Assembly (NCBI GenBank): GCA_937872925.1
Contig: CALMUT010000228.1
Span: forward strand, 1 to 64,000
Length of the DNA: 64,000 nucleotides
From: an uncultured Myxococcales bacterium
Lineage (GTDB): Bacteria; Myxococcota_A; Polyangia; Polyangiales; Polyangiaceae
Direction of reading: 5' to 3'
Below the pieces are notes generated by a model. The model was not told the origin of the DNA and ran no database searches. It saw only the letters and a list, made by a program, of their open reading frames with translations. This document shows positions 45,983-54,492 of the stretch, piece by piece; the stretch's first letter is position 1; each line of letters begins with the position of its first letter. The translations under genes and the position numbers were made by a program.

Positions 45983-46011
45983 GGCTTCGTCTTTCCTTCT
46001 TCCGTCCTGCC

Positions 46012-48360
46012 TCAGTACTGCTTCCCGCCGATGGGGTCGTTCCCATAAGCCTGGAAGCCGTTGTTTTGACGCGCTTCATACTGCCCGCCCATGTCGATGG
46101 CGCGAATCAGCATCATGCGTTCCTCGCGAGTCAGCGTGACGCCGACGTTTTCAGGATGCAGCGAGCGCGTGCCGCCCTTGATGCCTGGGTCGCTGAAGGC
46201 TTCCCCAAGCTTCCAGGCCGTTGCGTTTCCGTCGTCCTCGGCCACCGCGTTGATCTTCTCGATCAAAGCGCTTTGACGTGCCGAGCTGGGGATGGCCCAG
46301 ATGGGCGGGAGTGCACCGGTAACCGTCGCGTCTTCCATCTCCATCTGCAGCGCTTCGGGGTAGAAGATGCTGACGTAGGAAGCAGCGTAGGGCTTGATTT
46401 CGTTGTCGTACTCCACCGTGATGGGCCGCGAAGACAGATCCATGCGTGGGATCTGGTAGGCAGTCGCCGCGCCACCGAGTGGGTCGTTCATCGTGATGGT
46501 GTAGTACTCCTGCGCGCCGTTGCCGTTGGTGGACTCGTTGTGGCAGCTGACACACTTGGCGTTCAGCAGTTCCTGCACCTCGTTCGCCTTGTAGGCGGCA
46601 TCTGCGCCGTACCAAGGCAGCTCCAGCCGGTCGCTGATCGCTTTGTTCATTTCCTCGGCGCCACGACCCGCCGCGAGGGTCAGCTGCTGGCCACCCGAGA
46701 CGATGGCCTCTGTGCGGCTTTCGTGGCAGCCACCGCAGACGCGATCTTCACCAGGCATGCCCTGGATCCAAGTCGTCTGACTGCGGATCGACATGCCGTA
46801 GCGGTCGATGGGCTGCAGATGCACGGGGATGTACGGCGGGATTTTGGCGAGCCAAGAGCCGTCGGCTTCCACCTTGGCTTCGCCCAGCATCGCCGCGCCT
46901 TCGGCCATCGTCAGGCCGAACATGCGGGTGCCGGGAGCCGCCTCACTCGAAAAACCCTCGATGATGCGCACTCGGGCGGCTTGCTTGAGGGCCTCGTCGA
47001 CGGGCGTGCCGTCGAACTGAGCGCCGGTCACGGACTGTCCGTGGACGCTCGCCAGCGAAGTCAGCTTGATGTCGATGGACCCGAGCGTCGTTGCGACGGT
47101 GGAGTCCGAGGTGTCTTGAATCGACGCGATGATCGGCGGTTCCTGACGCGGGGTCAGGGCGCGACCGTACATCTCCCAGCTATCCTCGTAGTTCACGACT
47201 AGCTGATTCTGCCGAGTCTCCGGGTCGTACACGTACAGGCCGAAGTCCGGGGGAGTGAGCGAAAGCTCGTTCTGCTCGTTGACCATGCCGCTGGCCCAGG
47301 AGACCAGGATGCGGCCGTCGGGCAGGGATGCGGGGTAACGGTAGCGGCCCACCGGGGAGGGCTCCATGCCGCGCGGGACGGCAGGTGTGAGCACCTCGAA
47401 TACGGGTTCCTCTTCGTAGAATTTGGAGGGATCCGCCGGGGAGCGCGCGTCCATGCGAATGAGCGAACCCGACTGGATGGTGTTCTCGCGAGTCGTGGTG
47501 ATCGCCAAAAACACGTTCGGGGTGTTGCTCTCGCTGATTTGTACCAACGAGTTGCCCGGCTTGCCGTGCTGGCCGCCGATGGCAACCATCTGCGTGCAGT
47601 CCGGGTTCATGGCGAACACCTTCACGTCGTTGACGTTTTCGAGGTGCTCCCAGCGCGAGAAGCCAACCCGTCCGTCCTTGAGGGGGAACAGGTTGATGGT
47701 GTGCGACAGGTTCTGTGAACAGAGGCGGCGGTCTGCGTCCCCACCACCTTCGGTAATCACAGCGATCTGCGAAACGATGCGCGCATGGTTGTACTCGTCT
47801 GCTCGAGTACCCATCTCCGTGTAGCCCTGGTTGGTGACGAACGCGATTTTCCCACCAGGAACGAAGATGGGATACACGTCGTCGGCCGGGCCGAAGGTCA
47901 GCTGACGGATGGCGAACTTGCCGTCCACTCGCTTCAAGTCAGCGACGTAGATGTGAAAGTCGTCGTCTGCGTTCTTCTTCATCGAGAACACGACACGCTT
48001 TGCATCGTAGGAAATCTCCATGCTGGAGACGTCCGCGGTCGGGAAGTCTTCGAGAATGTTCTCGACGTTACCCGTAACGAGGTTTTTTACCTCGATGCGG
48101 CCACCGGGCACGTAGCGCAGATAGTCGATGACCTGCCCCATGCCACCGGCAACGTTGATGTTCACGGTGCCGTCCGCGTCCACGGCCGTATGCTTCCGCA
48201 CCAGATAGGCGATGCTCTGGACGTCTTTGCCGAGAGCGGTTCCGCCCTCGTCGTCGGACGAGCTGGAGCAACTCGCGGTGGTTGCCGTGGCACCTAGGCC
48301 GACCAAGAAGGGTACAGCGAGAGCTCCGATGAGCCGGGTCTTCGCGGGGATGTTCGCCAT
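46012..48360 (-). CDS. HzsA-like diheme lipoprotein
   Basis: 782 residues. Lipobox TASC gives Cys31. A beta-propeller-like half runs to about 400. The C-terminal part has the segment DGSWLAKIPPYIPVHLQPIDRYGMS, then CGGCH (542-546), and a second CVSCH (603-607). This combination is characteristic of the HzsA-like family (hydrazine synthase alpha C-terminal heme domain). Two hemes are expected per protein. The cluster partner genes are the HEAT protein and the 1024-residue lipoprotein downstream. Start at 48360 follows an AGAGGAA ribosome site. It probably acts outside the inner membrane in electron transfer. Confidence 0.78.
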   Translation of the reverse strand: MANIPAKTRLIGALAVPFLVGLGATATTASCSSSSDDEGGTALGKDVQSIAYLVRKHTAVDADGTVNINVAGGMGQVIDYLRYVPGGRIEVKNLVTGNVENILEDFPTADVSSMEISYDAKRVVFSMKKNADDDFHIYVADLKRVDGKFAIRQLTFGPADDVYPIFVPGGKIAFVTNQGYTEMGTRADEYNHARIVSQIAVITEGGGDADRRLCSQNLSHTINLFPLKDGRVGFSRWEHLENVNDVKVFAMNPDCTQMVAIGGQHGKPGNSLVQISESNTPNVFLAITTTRENTIQSGSLIRMDARSPADPSKFYEEEPVFEVLTPAVPRGMEPSPVGRYRYPASLPDGRILVSWASGMVNEQNELSLTPPDFGLYVYDPETRQNQLVVNYEDSWEMYGRALTPRQEPPIIASIQDTSDSTVATTLGSIDIKLTSLASVHGQSVTGAQFDGTPVDEALKQAARVRIIEGFSSEAAPGTRMFGLTMAEGAAMLGEAKVEADGSWLAKIPPYIPVHLQPIDRYGMSIRSQTTWIQGMPGEDRVCGGCHESRTEAIVSGGQQLTLAAGRGAEEMNKAISDRLELPWYGADAAYKANEVQELLNAKCVSCHNESTNGNGAQEYYTITMNDPLGGAATAYQIPRMDLSSRPITVEYDNEIKPYAASYVSIFYPEALQMEMEDATVTGALPPIWAIPSSARQSALIEKINAVAEDDGNATAWKLGEAFSDPGIKGGTRSLHPENVGVTLTREERMMLIRAIDMGGQYEARQNNGFQAYGNDPIGGKQY

Positions 48361-48468
48361 GGTTCGTTCCTCTCGAGCGCAGAAAGGGCAAGATTCGCCC
48401 GAGCTAAGCAAGAGCAGGAACTGGGCCAATGGAAAAGCACCGGAAAAAGGCCGGAACACGCTGGGGTC

Positions 48469-48519
48469 GGGGGGCCTCCCCCCCAAAGCACCCCGGAGCC
48501 GACGGGGGTTCTACCCCCC
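48469..48519. repeat. G-run/C-run hairpins
   Basis: Two adjacent hairpins: G6 (48469-48474) with C7 (48478-48484), and G5 (48504-48508) with C6 (48514-48519). They lie in the 205-bp divergent gap 48361-48565 between the HzsA-like gene and hisIE. They resemble GC-rich intergenic repeats common in myxobacteria. No promoter is recognised in the gap. Confidence 0.5.
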
Positions 48520-48565
48520 AACTCCCTGCGGCCGCCTCGGGGTCCGCCCCTGCTAGTCTCCCCGC

Positions 48566-49216
48566 GTGGACGTCCGATTCAATGACCAGGGGCTTGTGGC
48601 CGCAATTGCCCAGGATTCTCTGAGCGGTGAGGTAAGAATGGTGGCGTGGATGAACCAGCTGGCGCTGGATCAGACCCTCAGCAGCGGCCTCGCCACCTTC
48701 TATAGCCGCTCCCGGGGTCAGCTATGGACAAAGGGAGAGACGAGCGGCAACCGCCTGGTCGTTCGGGAGGTGTGGACCGACTGCGACGCGGACGCGCTGC
48801 TGTTGCTCGTGGAGCCCGAAGGCCCGAGTTGTCACACGGGCCGACCCAGTTGCTTCTTTCGGCGCCTGTCCCCGAACAGCGCTGACGATTCCCGCGCACG
48901 GCTGACGCTACAAGCCCTGGAAGCCACCATCTATGCGAGGAAATCCAGCGCCGCGAACGTCAGCTATACGCGCAGTTTGCTCGACGCGGGTCCTTCGAAA
49001 ATCGGCGCAAAACTCCGGGAAGAAGCCGACGAACTGGCCAGAGCCATCGACGACGAAACAGACCAACGCGTCGCCGCTGAAGCCGCGGACTTGCTGTTTC
49101 ACATGCTCGTCGGTCTCGCATCAAGGGACGTTCCCCTGCGTCGTGTCCTAGAAGCGTTGCAGTCACGGGTGGGCGTGAGCGGTCACGAAGAAAAGAACCG
49201 CCGGGGCGCCGGCTAA
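48566..49216 (+). CDS. hisIE: Bifunctional HisIE (PRA-CH/PRA-PH)
   Basis: 216 residues from a GTG start. The N-terminal phosphoribosyl-AMP cyclohydrolase has MVAWMN, FYSRSRGQLWTKGETSGN, DCDADALLLLVEPEG and SCHTGRPSC (zinc ligands). The C-terminal phosphoribosyl-ATP pyrophosphatase has LREEADELARAI and EAADLLFHMLV. It catalyses the second and third steps of histidine biosynthesis. It stands apart from any other his gene in the window. The last 20 residues are a basic tail. Confidence 0.93.
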   Translation: MDVRFNDQGLVAAIAQDSLSGEVRMVAWMNQLALDQTLSSGLATFYSRSRGQLWTKGETSGNRLVVREVWTDCDADALLLLVEPEGPSCHTGRPSCFFRRLSPNSADDSRARLTLQALEATIYARKSSAANVSYTRSLLDAGPSKIGAKLREEADELARAIDDETDQRVAAEAADLLFHMLVGLASRDVPLRRVLEALQSRVGVSGHEEKNRRGAG

Positions 49217-49346
49217 ACGGTCCCTTCGTGCGTCCTCCGGACCGGGCCAGCCGTCCAACAAAACCTGGGTCCGCTTTGGCCGCGGAAACCCGCTCAGGCC
49301 AGAAGCGGCCACAAAAGCTCGACGAACTGAGGGCGTGTCGAAAGCT

Positions 49347-49375
49347 TTGACCCTCAAGCACACGACCGATATCGT
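49347..49375 (+). promoter_or_regulatory. Candidate sigma70 promoter before FrzS-like gene
   Basis: TTGACC (49347-49352) and TATCGT (49370-49375) are separated by 17 bases, 63 bp upstream of the start codon at 49438. The hairpin below lies right after it, which makes one of the two suspect. Confidence 0.4.
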
Positions 49376-49383
49376 ACGCGCTC

Positions 49384-49404
49384 CGCGAATTTTCGCGTTT
49401 TTTT
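49384..49404 (+). terminator. Short hairpin with T7 after hisIE
   Basis: CGCGA-ATTT-TCGCG followed by seven T (49398-49404). The stem has 5 bp and the T-run is strong. It may end the hisIE message, 167 bp after its stop codon, or act as a leader attenuator if the promoter at 49347-49375 is real. Confidence 0.5.
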
Positions 49405-49437
49405 GCCCCCCGCGCCCCCTCCTCTAAGCAGATCCCC

Positions 49438-51606
49438 ATGTCGCTCAAGGTCCTGGTTTTCGAAGCGGACGCCGAGTTTGCCGGTGTCCTTGATGCTGGT
49501 CTGAAACAGCTCGGCTGTAATCCAACGCTCGTGGACGATGCCAACGTTGGGCTCCAGACGGCGGCGTCTGACCGCCCCGATCTCATCCTGCTCTCCATCG
49601 AGCTGCCCCGGATGAACGGTTTCTCGGTGTGCAACAAGTTGAAGCGCGATCCTGCTCTCAAAGCGGTCCCGCTCATCATCATGAGCAGCGACTCCACCGA
49701 AGAGACGTTTGATCAACACCGACGGCTCCGCACCCACGCCGAAGATTATGTGCACAAGCCCATCTCATTTGATGACTTGATGGCGCGTGCGCGGGAGTTC
49801 GTGGAGCTGCCCCAAGGGGGAACCTCCCTGCCGCCGGTGAGCGAAGCCGAGATCGTTATCGATGACGATATCGTCATTGACGACGCAGAGCCCTTGGACG
49901 ACGAGGAGACCATCAGCGGTGGGCGGCAGCTGGAAAGCGAGCCGCCCGTGGCGGTGGACGACGAGGTCGCGGACTTCACGGAGCAGGCTTTCGACGCTCT
50001 GATGGACGCGCCCGAAGCGGCAGAGGCCCCAGCGCCCGAACCGGAATCCGAGCCTGAACCGGAACCCGAACCCGAACCCGAACCCGAGGACGCCGTCAAA
50101 GAAGCGCCCGCGTCGGTGCCGCCGAAGAAGGAATCCATCGCACCGCGTCCGGAAAGCAACGCCGAGGCCCAGCGCCTACGCGAAGACCTCGGGCAGGCAA
50201 AAAACAAGGCCTCGGAGTTGGAAGCAGAGCTGCGCAGCGCCAAGGCCAAGATCGCCGAGCTAGAAGACGCGGCCACAAGAGGCAGCGCCAAGGACAGTGT
50301 CGTCCAAAAGCTTCAGCGCGAACTAGACGAGGCAAAAGCCAAGGGATCCGGCGGCGGTAAAGGTGGCGGCTCGGCCCGTGAGTTCCTAGATCTCCGCGAG
50401 GCGCTTAACAAGAAAGACAAAGAGCTACTCGACCTCCGCGACGGTCAGACCTCCAAAGACAAGGAGCTGATCGCGCTGCGGGACAGCAACATCGCGCTAG
50501 AGCGGGAACGCACCGACCTAAACGACAAGATCATCGAGCAAGAGAAGCAGGTTCTCGACGCGAATAAGACCATCGAGGCTCTGCGCGCCGACAAGGAACA
50601 GGCCAACAAGCGCGCCGACGACTACAAGCGCCGGGGCGAGAAACTTCAAGGCGACCTGGAAGCCAAGTCCCAGGAGATGGCCGCGGCCCTAGAGCAGCAC
50701 GAAGAGCAATCAGCGACGCGCGATGCCCGAGAAGCATCTCAGCGCCTCGCACACCAAGAAGCGCTGGAGGCGGCAGAAGAAAAGCGCATAGCCGACTTGC
50801 GGGCCGCAGAAGCGGCGGCTGCAGAGGCACAGGAAGAGGCGCTGTCTCAAGCGCGTGAGGCCGCGGCCGAAGACAAGGCCGAAGCACTCGCGGAGGCGCA
50901 GGAGCTGGCAGCAGCCGCCCAAGCCGATGCCATCTCCAGCAGGGAAGCCGAGCTGAAGAAGGAGTACGACTCCAAGATGGCAGCCCTGCATCGCGCGAAC
51001 GAAGACGCGATGAACCGACTGCGCGCCGAGCACGAGCAGGCCATGGAAGAAGCCGTCAGCGAGGCGGCCGGTCGGCTATCCGCACGCGAGGCGGAGCTCG
51101 CTTCGGAGCGAGAGGCTTCGGAAGCCCGGCTCACTGAAGCCCACGACGCGACCAAGGCGGAGCTGAGCGCTACCCAGCACGAACTAGAAGAGCTGACCCA
51201 GCGCAAGGAAGAGGGCGAAGCAACCCGCGACGCCAAGATCGCCGGACTCACCGCCGAGCTCTCGGAGCGAACCGAGGAGCGGGACAGCGCCAATCAAACC
51301 ATCCAAGAGCGCGACGACAAGATCGAGGCTCTGGAGGCGGACCTGGCGGCGAGAACTGCGGAACGCGACGAAGCCCGCGGCATCATTAGCGAACGCGATG
51401 AAAAGATCGCGACCCTGGAAGCCGAGTTGGCCGCGACCCGCGGCATGCTGAGCGAAGAGCGCGCCAGCCTCGAAACCGAAAAGGGCCGGGTTCAAAAGGC
51501 CCACGGCAAGTGGAACGAAGACAAGGCCTCCCTCGAACGTGCGAAGGACGCCCTTGCCGCCGCCCTCGCTCAGATCGAAGAAGCCGAATCTCGAGACATC
51601 GAGTAG
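49438..51606 (+). CDS. FrzS-like pseudo-receiver coiled-coil protein
   Basis: 722 residues. An N-terminal receiver domain (1-125) resembles that of Myxococcus FrzS, including the segment FDQHRRLRTHAEDYVHKP (91-108). The phosphorylated Asp is replaced: LILLSIELP has Ser53 where LILLD is expected, so phosphorelay is unlikely. After an acidic spacer with EPEPEPEP (about 195-215), the protein is a coiled coil from about 230 to 720, rich in Glu/Lys/Ala. FrzS moves between poles and controls type IV pilus motility. No frz genes are near. The spacer and long coil support a polar or scaffold role; function here is inferred. Confidence 0.78.
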   Translation: MSLKVLVFEADAEFAGVLDAGLKQLGCNPTLVDDANVGLQTAASDRPDLILLSIELPRMNGFSVCNKLKRDPALKAVPLIIMSSDSTEETFDQHRRLRTHAEDYVHKPISFDDLMARAREFVELPQGGTSLPPVSEAEIVIDDDIVIDDAEPLDDEETISGGRQLESEPPVAVDDEVADFTEQAFDALMDAPEAAEAPAPEPESEPEPEPEPEPEPEDAVKEAPASVPPKKESIAPRPESNAEAQRLREDLGQAKNKASELEAELRSAKAKIAELEDAATRGSAKDSVVQKLQRELDEAKAKGSGGGKGGGSAREFLDLREALNKKDKELLDLRDGQTSKDKELIALRDSNIALERERTDLNDKIIEQEKQVLDANKTIEALRADKEQANKRADDYKRRGEKLQGDLEAKSQEMAAALEQHEEQSATRDAREASQRLAHQEALEAAEEKRIADLRAAEAAAAEAQEEALSQAREAAAEDKAEALAEAQELAAAAQADAISSREAELKKEYDSKMAALHRANEDAMNRLRAEHEQAMEEAVSEAAGRLSAREAELASEREASEARLTEAHDATKAELSATQHELEELTQRKEEGEATRDAKIAGLTAELSERTEERDSANQTIQERDDKIEALEADLAARTAERDEARGIISERDEKIATLEAELAATRGMLSEERASLETEKGRVQKAHGKWNEDKASLERAKDALAAALAQIEEAESRDIE

Positions 51607-51627
51607 CTTCGAGCCGCCAGAGTCGGT

Positions 51628-52401
51628 TTAGTAGGGCTTGCACGCGCGAATGACCGCGCGCAAGTCGCGTAGGCCCAGCGCGAGACGTGGTCCGGGCCGG
51701 CCAAGGTAGGCTTCGGGGATCTTCGCGATCCGGTCCCGAGTCAGCGCGGGCAGATCCTGCCAGCCCGGGCGCCGCCGAACAACGCGTGGGTGGTATTTTT
51801 CGGTGCGAACACCGCACCACGAGATCACAACTGCCTCCGGGCATGCTTCACGAACCTGCTCGTCGCTAACCGGCGCGCTCTTCACGTTTAGATGCGCAAA
51901 GGGGTTCACTCCCCCGGCAAGGGTGATCATCTCGGAGACCCACGACTGACTACCCGGGACGATCACTGGCTTCGGCCACCATTCGACCAGGATGCGAGGC
52001 CGATGTTTGCCAGCCGTGTCGTCCGCGCGCATCGCAGTATCAAACTCCTGAACCAGCGCCTCGCCGCGCTCGGCCACCCCAAGCTGATCGGCGATCAGCC
52101 GCATGTCCCGGCGCACATCGGCGAGGCTGACAGGCTCCGGCGCAATGAACCGCAGCCCAGCCTGCTGCAGGCGCGAAACGATACGTTCGTGCCCGGGAAC
52201 CGTCAGCGACGCGATCACGAGATCCGGTCGCAGCGCCTTGACATGCTCGACGTCGATGCTGAGATCCGGCCCAACTCGCGGCAGTGATCGGACTACAGCC
52301 TCCGGGTAGTCGCTATGCGCGTCGACCCCGACCAGCATCGACGCGCACCCGAGGGCGCATATGATCTCGGTATTGGAGCAGGCTAGAGACACAACGCGCA
52401 T
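51628..52401 (-). CDS. BtuF-like cobalamin-binding protein, no signal peptide
   Basis: 257 residues of the periplasmic-binding-protein class III fold: MRVVSLACSNTEIICALG, LVGVDAHSDYP, LPRVGPDLSIDVEHVKALRPDLVIAS. The pattern matches BtuF and related cobalamin-binding proteins. The start at 52401 gives no signal peptide. Such cytosolic members exist and are often annotated as cobalamin-binding proteins, but binding is not shown. No btuCD genes are near. Confidence 0.72.
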   Translation of the reverse strand: MRVVSLACSNTEIICALGCASMLVGVDAHSDYPEAVVRSLPRVGPDLSIDVEHVKALRPDLVIASLTVPGHERIVSRLQQAGLRFIAPEPVSLADVRRDMRLIADQLGVAERGEALVQEFDTAMRADDTAGKHRPRILVEWWPKPVIVPGSQSWVSEMITLAGGVNPFAHLNVKSAPVSDEQVREACPEAVVISWCGVRTEKYHPRVVRRRPGWQDLPALTRDRIAKIPEAYLGRPGPRLALGLRDLRAVIRACKPY

Positions 52402-52493
52402 GACAGTCCCTGCTTTTTGCACGACGTGCGCTCGGCACCAAGTGTGCGCTCCACATTGCGAGACCGCCGCTACGGCGCTAGCGTCCCGCGAAA

Positions 52494-54461
52494 ATGCCTA
52501 CCCCCGAGGGCACAGACGGCGCGGCGGAAGAGTCCACCCAAGACCGGTCCGCGCCGGAAGAAGCTGCAACGGACGTCGACGCCAGTCATGGGGAGTTGTT
52601 CGGGCCGCAACACGACGAGCTCTCCGCCCCCCGGGGCGCTTGGGAATTTGCGGGCTGGGGCCACGCGACGAAGATCACGGACCTGGACCACGGTCCACAG
52701 TCCATTGGCCACAGCCACCATGTTGCGCCAGCGCACAAGCTGGGTGCATGGCGCGCTACGGCGATCTGCGGCAACGACATCACCTCCAGCGTCCTCTACG
52801 TCGCCGCGCTCTGCACCCTCTCCGCGGGCGTGTACGCCCCCATCGCGCTCGCGATGGTGGGCATCGTGCTCTACATCTTCCGACGTATTTACGAAGAGGT
52901 CGGTTCAGCCCTGCCGCTGAACGGAGGCGCGTACAACGTTCTGTTGAACACCACCAGCAAGGGCAAAGCGTCCCTCGCCGCATGTTTGACATTGCTCTCT
53001 TATGTGGCGACGGCCGTGATCAGTGCCAACGAAGCGCTGCACTACGCACACCACGTGGCACATGTCGTGCCTGTGATGCTGGGCACGGTGCTGTTGCTGG
53101 GCCTCTTTGCGGTACTCAACGTAGTCGGTATTAGCGAGAGTGCCGTCGTGGCCTTGGTCATCTTTGTGGTGCACATGGCGACCTTGATCTTGCTGACGGG
53201 GGCGGCGGGTGTGTACGTCTACCAAGACGGTTTCGCGACCTTGGCGGCAAACTGGCGCTCGCCGCCGAGCGGTGGCATCGAGAAAGCGCTCTTCTTCGGT
53301 TTCGCTGCGGGAATGCTGGGCATCAGCGGCTTTGAAAGCTCAGCGAACTTCATCGAGGAACAGAAGCCAGGGGTATTCCCCAAGACGCTGCGCAATATGT
53401 GGTTGGCAGTGTTCTTCTTCAACCCGACGATCTGCCTCTTGGCGCTGGGCATGCTGCCCGTGGCCGCCTTTGGGAGTCATCAGACGGCGCTCCTGAGCGA
53501 AATGGGCGAGCGCTCCGTGGGACCGTGGCTCGCAACTTGGGTCAGCATCGACGCGGTCCTAGTGCTCTCCGGCGCTGTGTTGACTAGCTACGTCGGGGTC
53601 ACCGGCCTGGTGCGGCGCATGAGCCTCGATCGTTGCTTGCCGCAGGTGCTGCTTCGGGAAAACCAACGCTTCCGTACGCCGCATTGGATCATTTTTTCCT
53701 TCTTCGCGCTGTGCTGCTCGATCCTTCTCATTACCAAAGGCGACGTCGGCACTCTGGCAGGCGTCTATACGATTTCGTTTCTGGGCGTCATGCTGCTCTT
53801 CGCCGTTGGCAATCGGCTGCTTGCCCTCAAGCGAGGCCGACTGCCGCGCTCGGCTCGCGCCAGCTGGCCAGCGGTGATCCTCGCCACCCTGGCGGTAGCG
53901 GCGGGATTGGTCGGCAACATCATCAAGTCCACGGAGCAGGCCCTGATCTTTTTGATCTACCTAGCGGTCGCTATCACCGTAGTCGGGATCATGTTCTTGC
54001 GCGTACGGATCCTCCAGGCTTTGCTGTACATGGGACGCGCGATCCACGACAAAGTCCGGGAGATCAACGAAGGCGTCGACGCATGGACGACGGGGAAAAT
54101 CACCGAGATCAACAGCCAAGCCATGGTGTTCTTCACCCGGGGAGATGGCCCTGCAAATCTGCGACGAGCCATCGAATACGTGCTGGACAACGAGCACACC
54201 AACACGTTGATCGTCGTGCACGTGTACCAGGACGAAGCACGCATTCCAGCGCAGCTTTCGGACCAACTGAAGACCCTGGATGAGATCTTCCCGGAGATCC
54301 GCATCGACTTCATTGCCGTGCAGGGCAGCTTCGGCCCCGAGCTGATCGACAAGCTCAGTGGTCGACTCGATGTTCCTAAGAACTATATGTTCATCGGCTG
54401 CCCGGGGGACGGCTTCCCACACAACCTGGCCGATCTCGGGGGCGTGCGCTTGATCGTGTAG
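52494..54461 (+). CDS. APC-superfamily amino acid permease
   Basis: 655 residues. An N-terminal acidic cytoplasmic section (about 1-82) precedes twelve predicted membrane segments (about 83-510): GNDITSSVLYVAALCTLSAGVYAPIALAMVGIVLYIFR opens the core, which has the LPLNGGAYN substrate-loop motif. A C-terminal cytoplasmic domain (about 510-655) resembles a universal-stress-protein-like fold (NTLIVVHVYQDEARIP). It probably imports an amino acid or a related amine. Its neighbour, the MFS transporter, follows with about 30 bp between stop and chosen start. Confidence 0.82.
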   Translation: MPTPEGTDGAAEESTQDRSAPEEAATDVDASHGELFGPQHDELSAPRGAWEFAGWGHATKITDLDHGPQSIGHSHHVAPAHKLGAWRATAICGNDITSSVLYVAALCTLSAGVYAPIALAMVGIVLYIFRRIYEEVGSALPLNGGAYNVLLNTTSKGKASLAACLTLLSYVATAVISANEALHYAHHVAHVVPVMLGTVLLLGLFAVLNVVGISESAVVALVIFVVHMATLILLTGAAGVYVYQDGFATLAANWRSPPSGGIEKALFFGFAAGMLGISGFESSANFIEEQKPGVFPKTLRNMWLAVFFFNPTICLLALGMLPVAAFGSHQTALLSEMGERSVGPWLATWVSIDAVLVLSGAVLTSYVGVTGLVRRMSLDRCLPQVLLRENQRFRTPHWIIFSFFALCCSILLITKGDVGTLAGVYTISFLGVMLLFAVGNRLLALKRGRLPRSARASWPAVILATLAVAAGLVGNIIKSTEQALIFLIYLAVAITVVGIMFLRVRILQALLYMGRAIHDKVREINEGVDAWTTGKITEINSQAMVFFTRGDGPANLRRAIEYVLDNEHTNTLIVVHVYQDEARIPAQLSDQLKTLDEIFPEIRIDFIAVQGSFGPELIDKLSGRLDVPKNYMFIGCPGDGFPHNLADLGGVRLIV

Positions 54462-54492
54462 CGGCTTGGTTCGGCTGACAATCCCGGTTAGC

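Noticed and set aside
46066-47202. 378-residue plus-strand frame opposite the HzsA-like gene
   Set aside because: Shadow frame; the minus frame carries CxxCH motifs and a signal peptide.
41754-48360. Hydrazine synthase / anammox function
   Set aside because: Only alpha-like domains are seen; no beta/gamma subunit, hydrazine dehydrogenase or anammox context is present.
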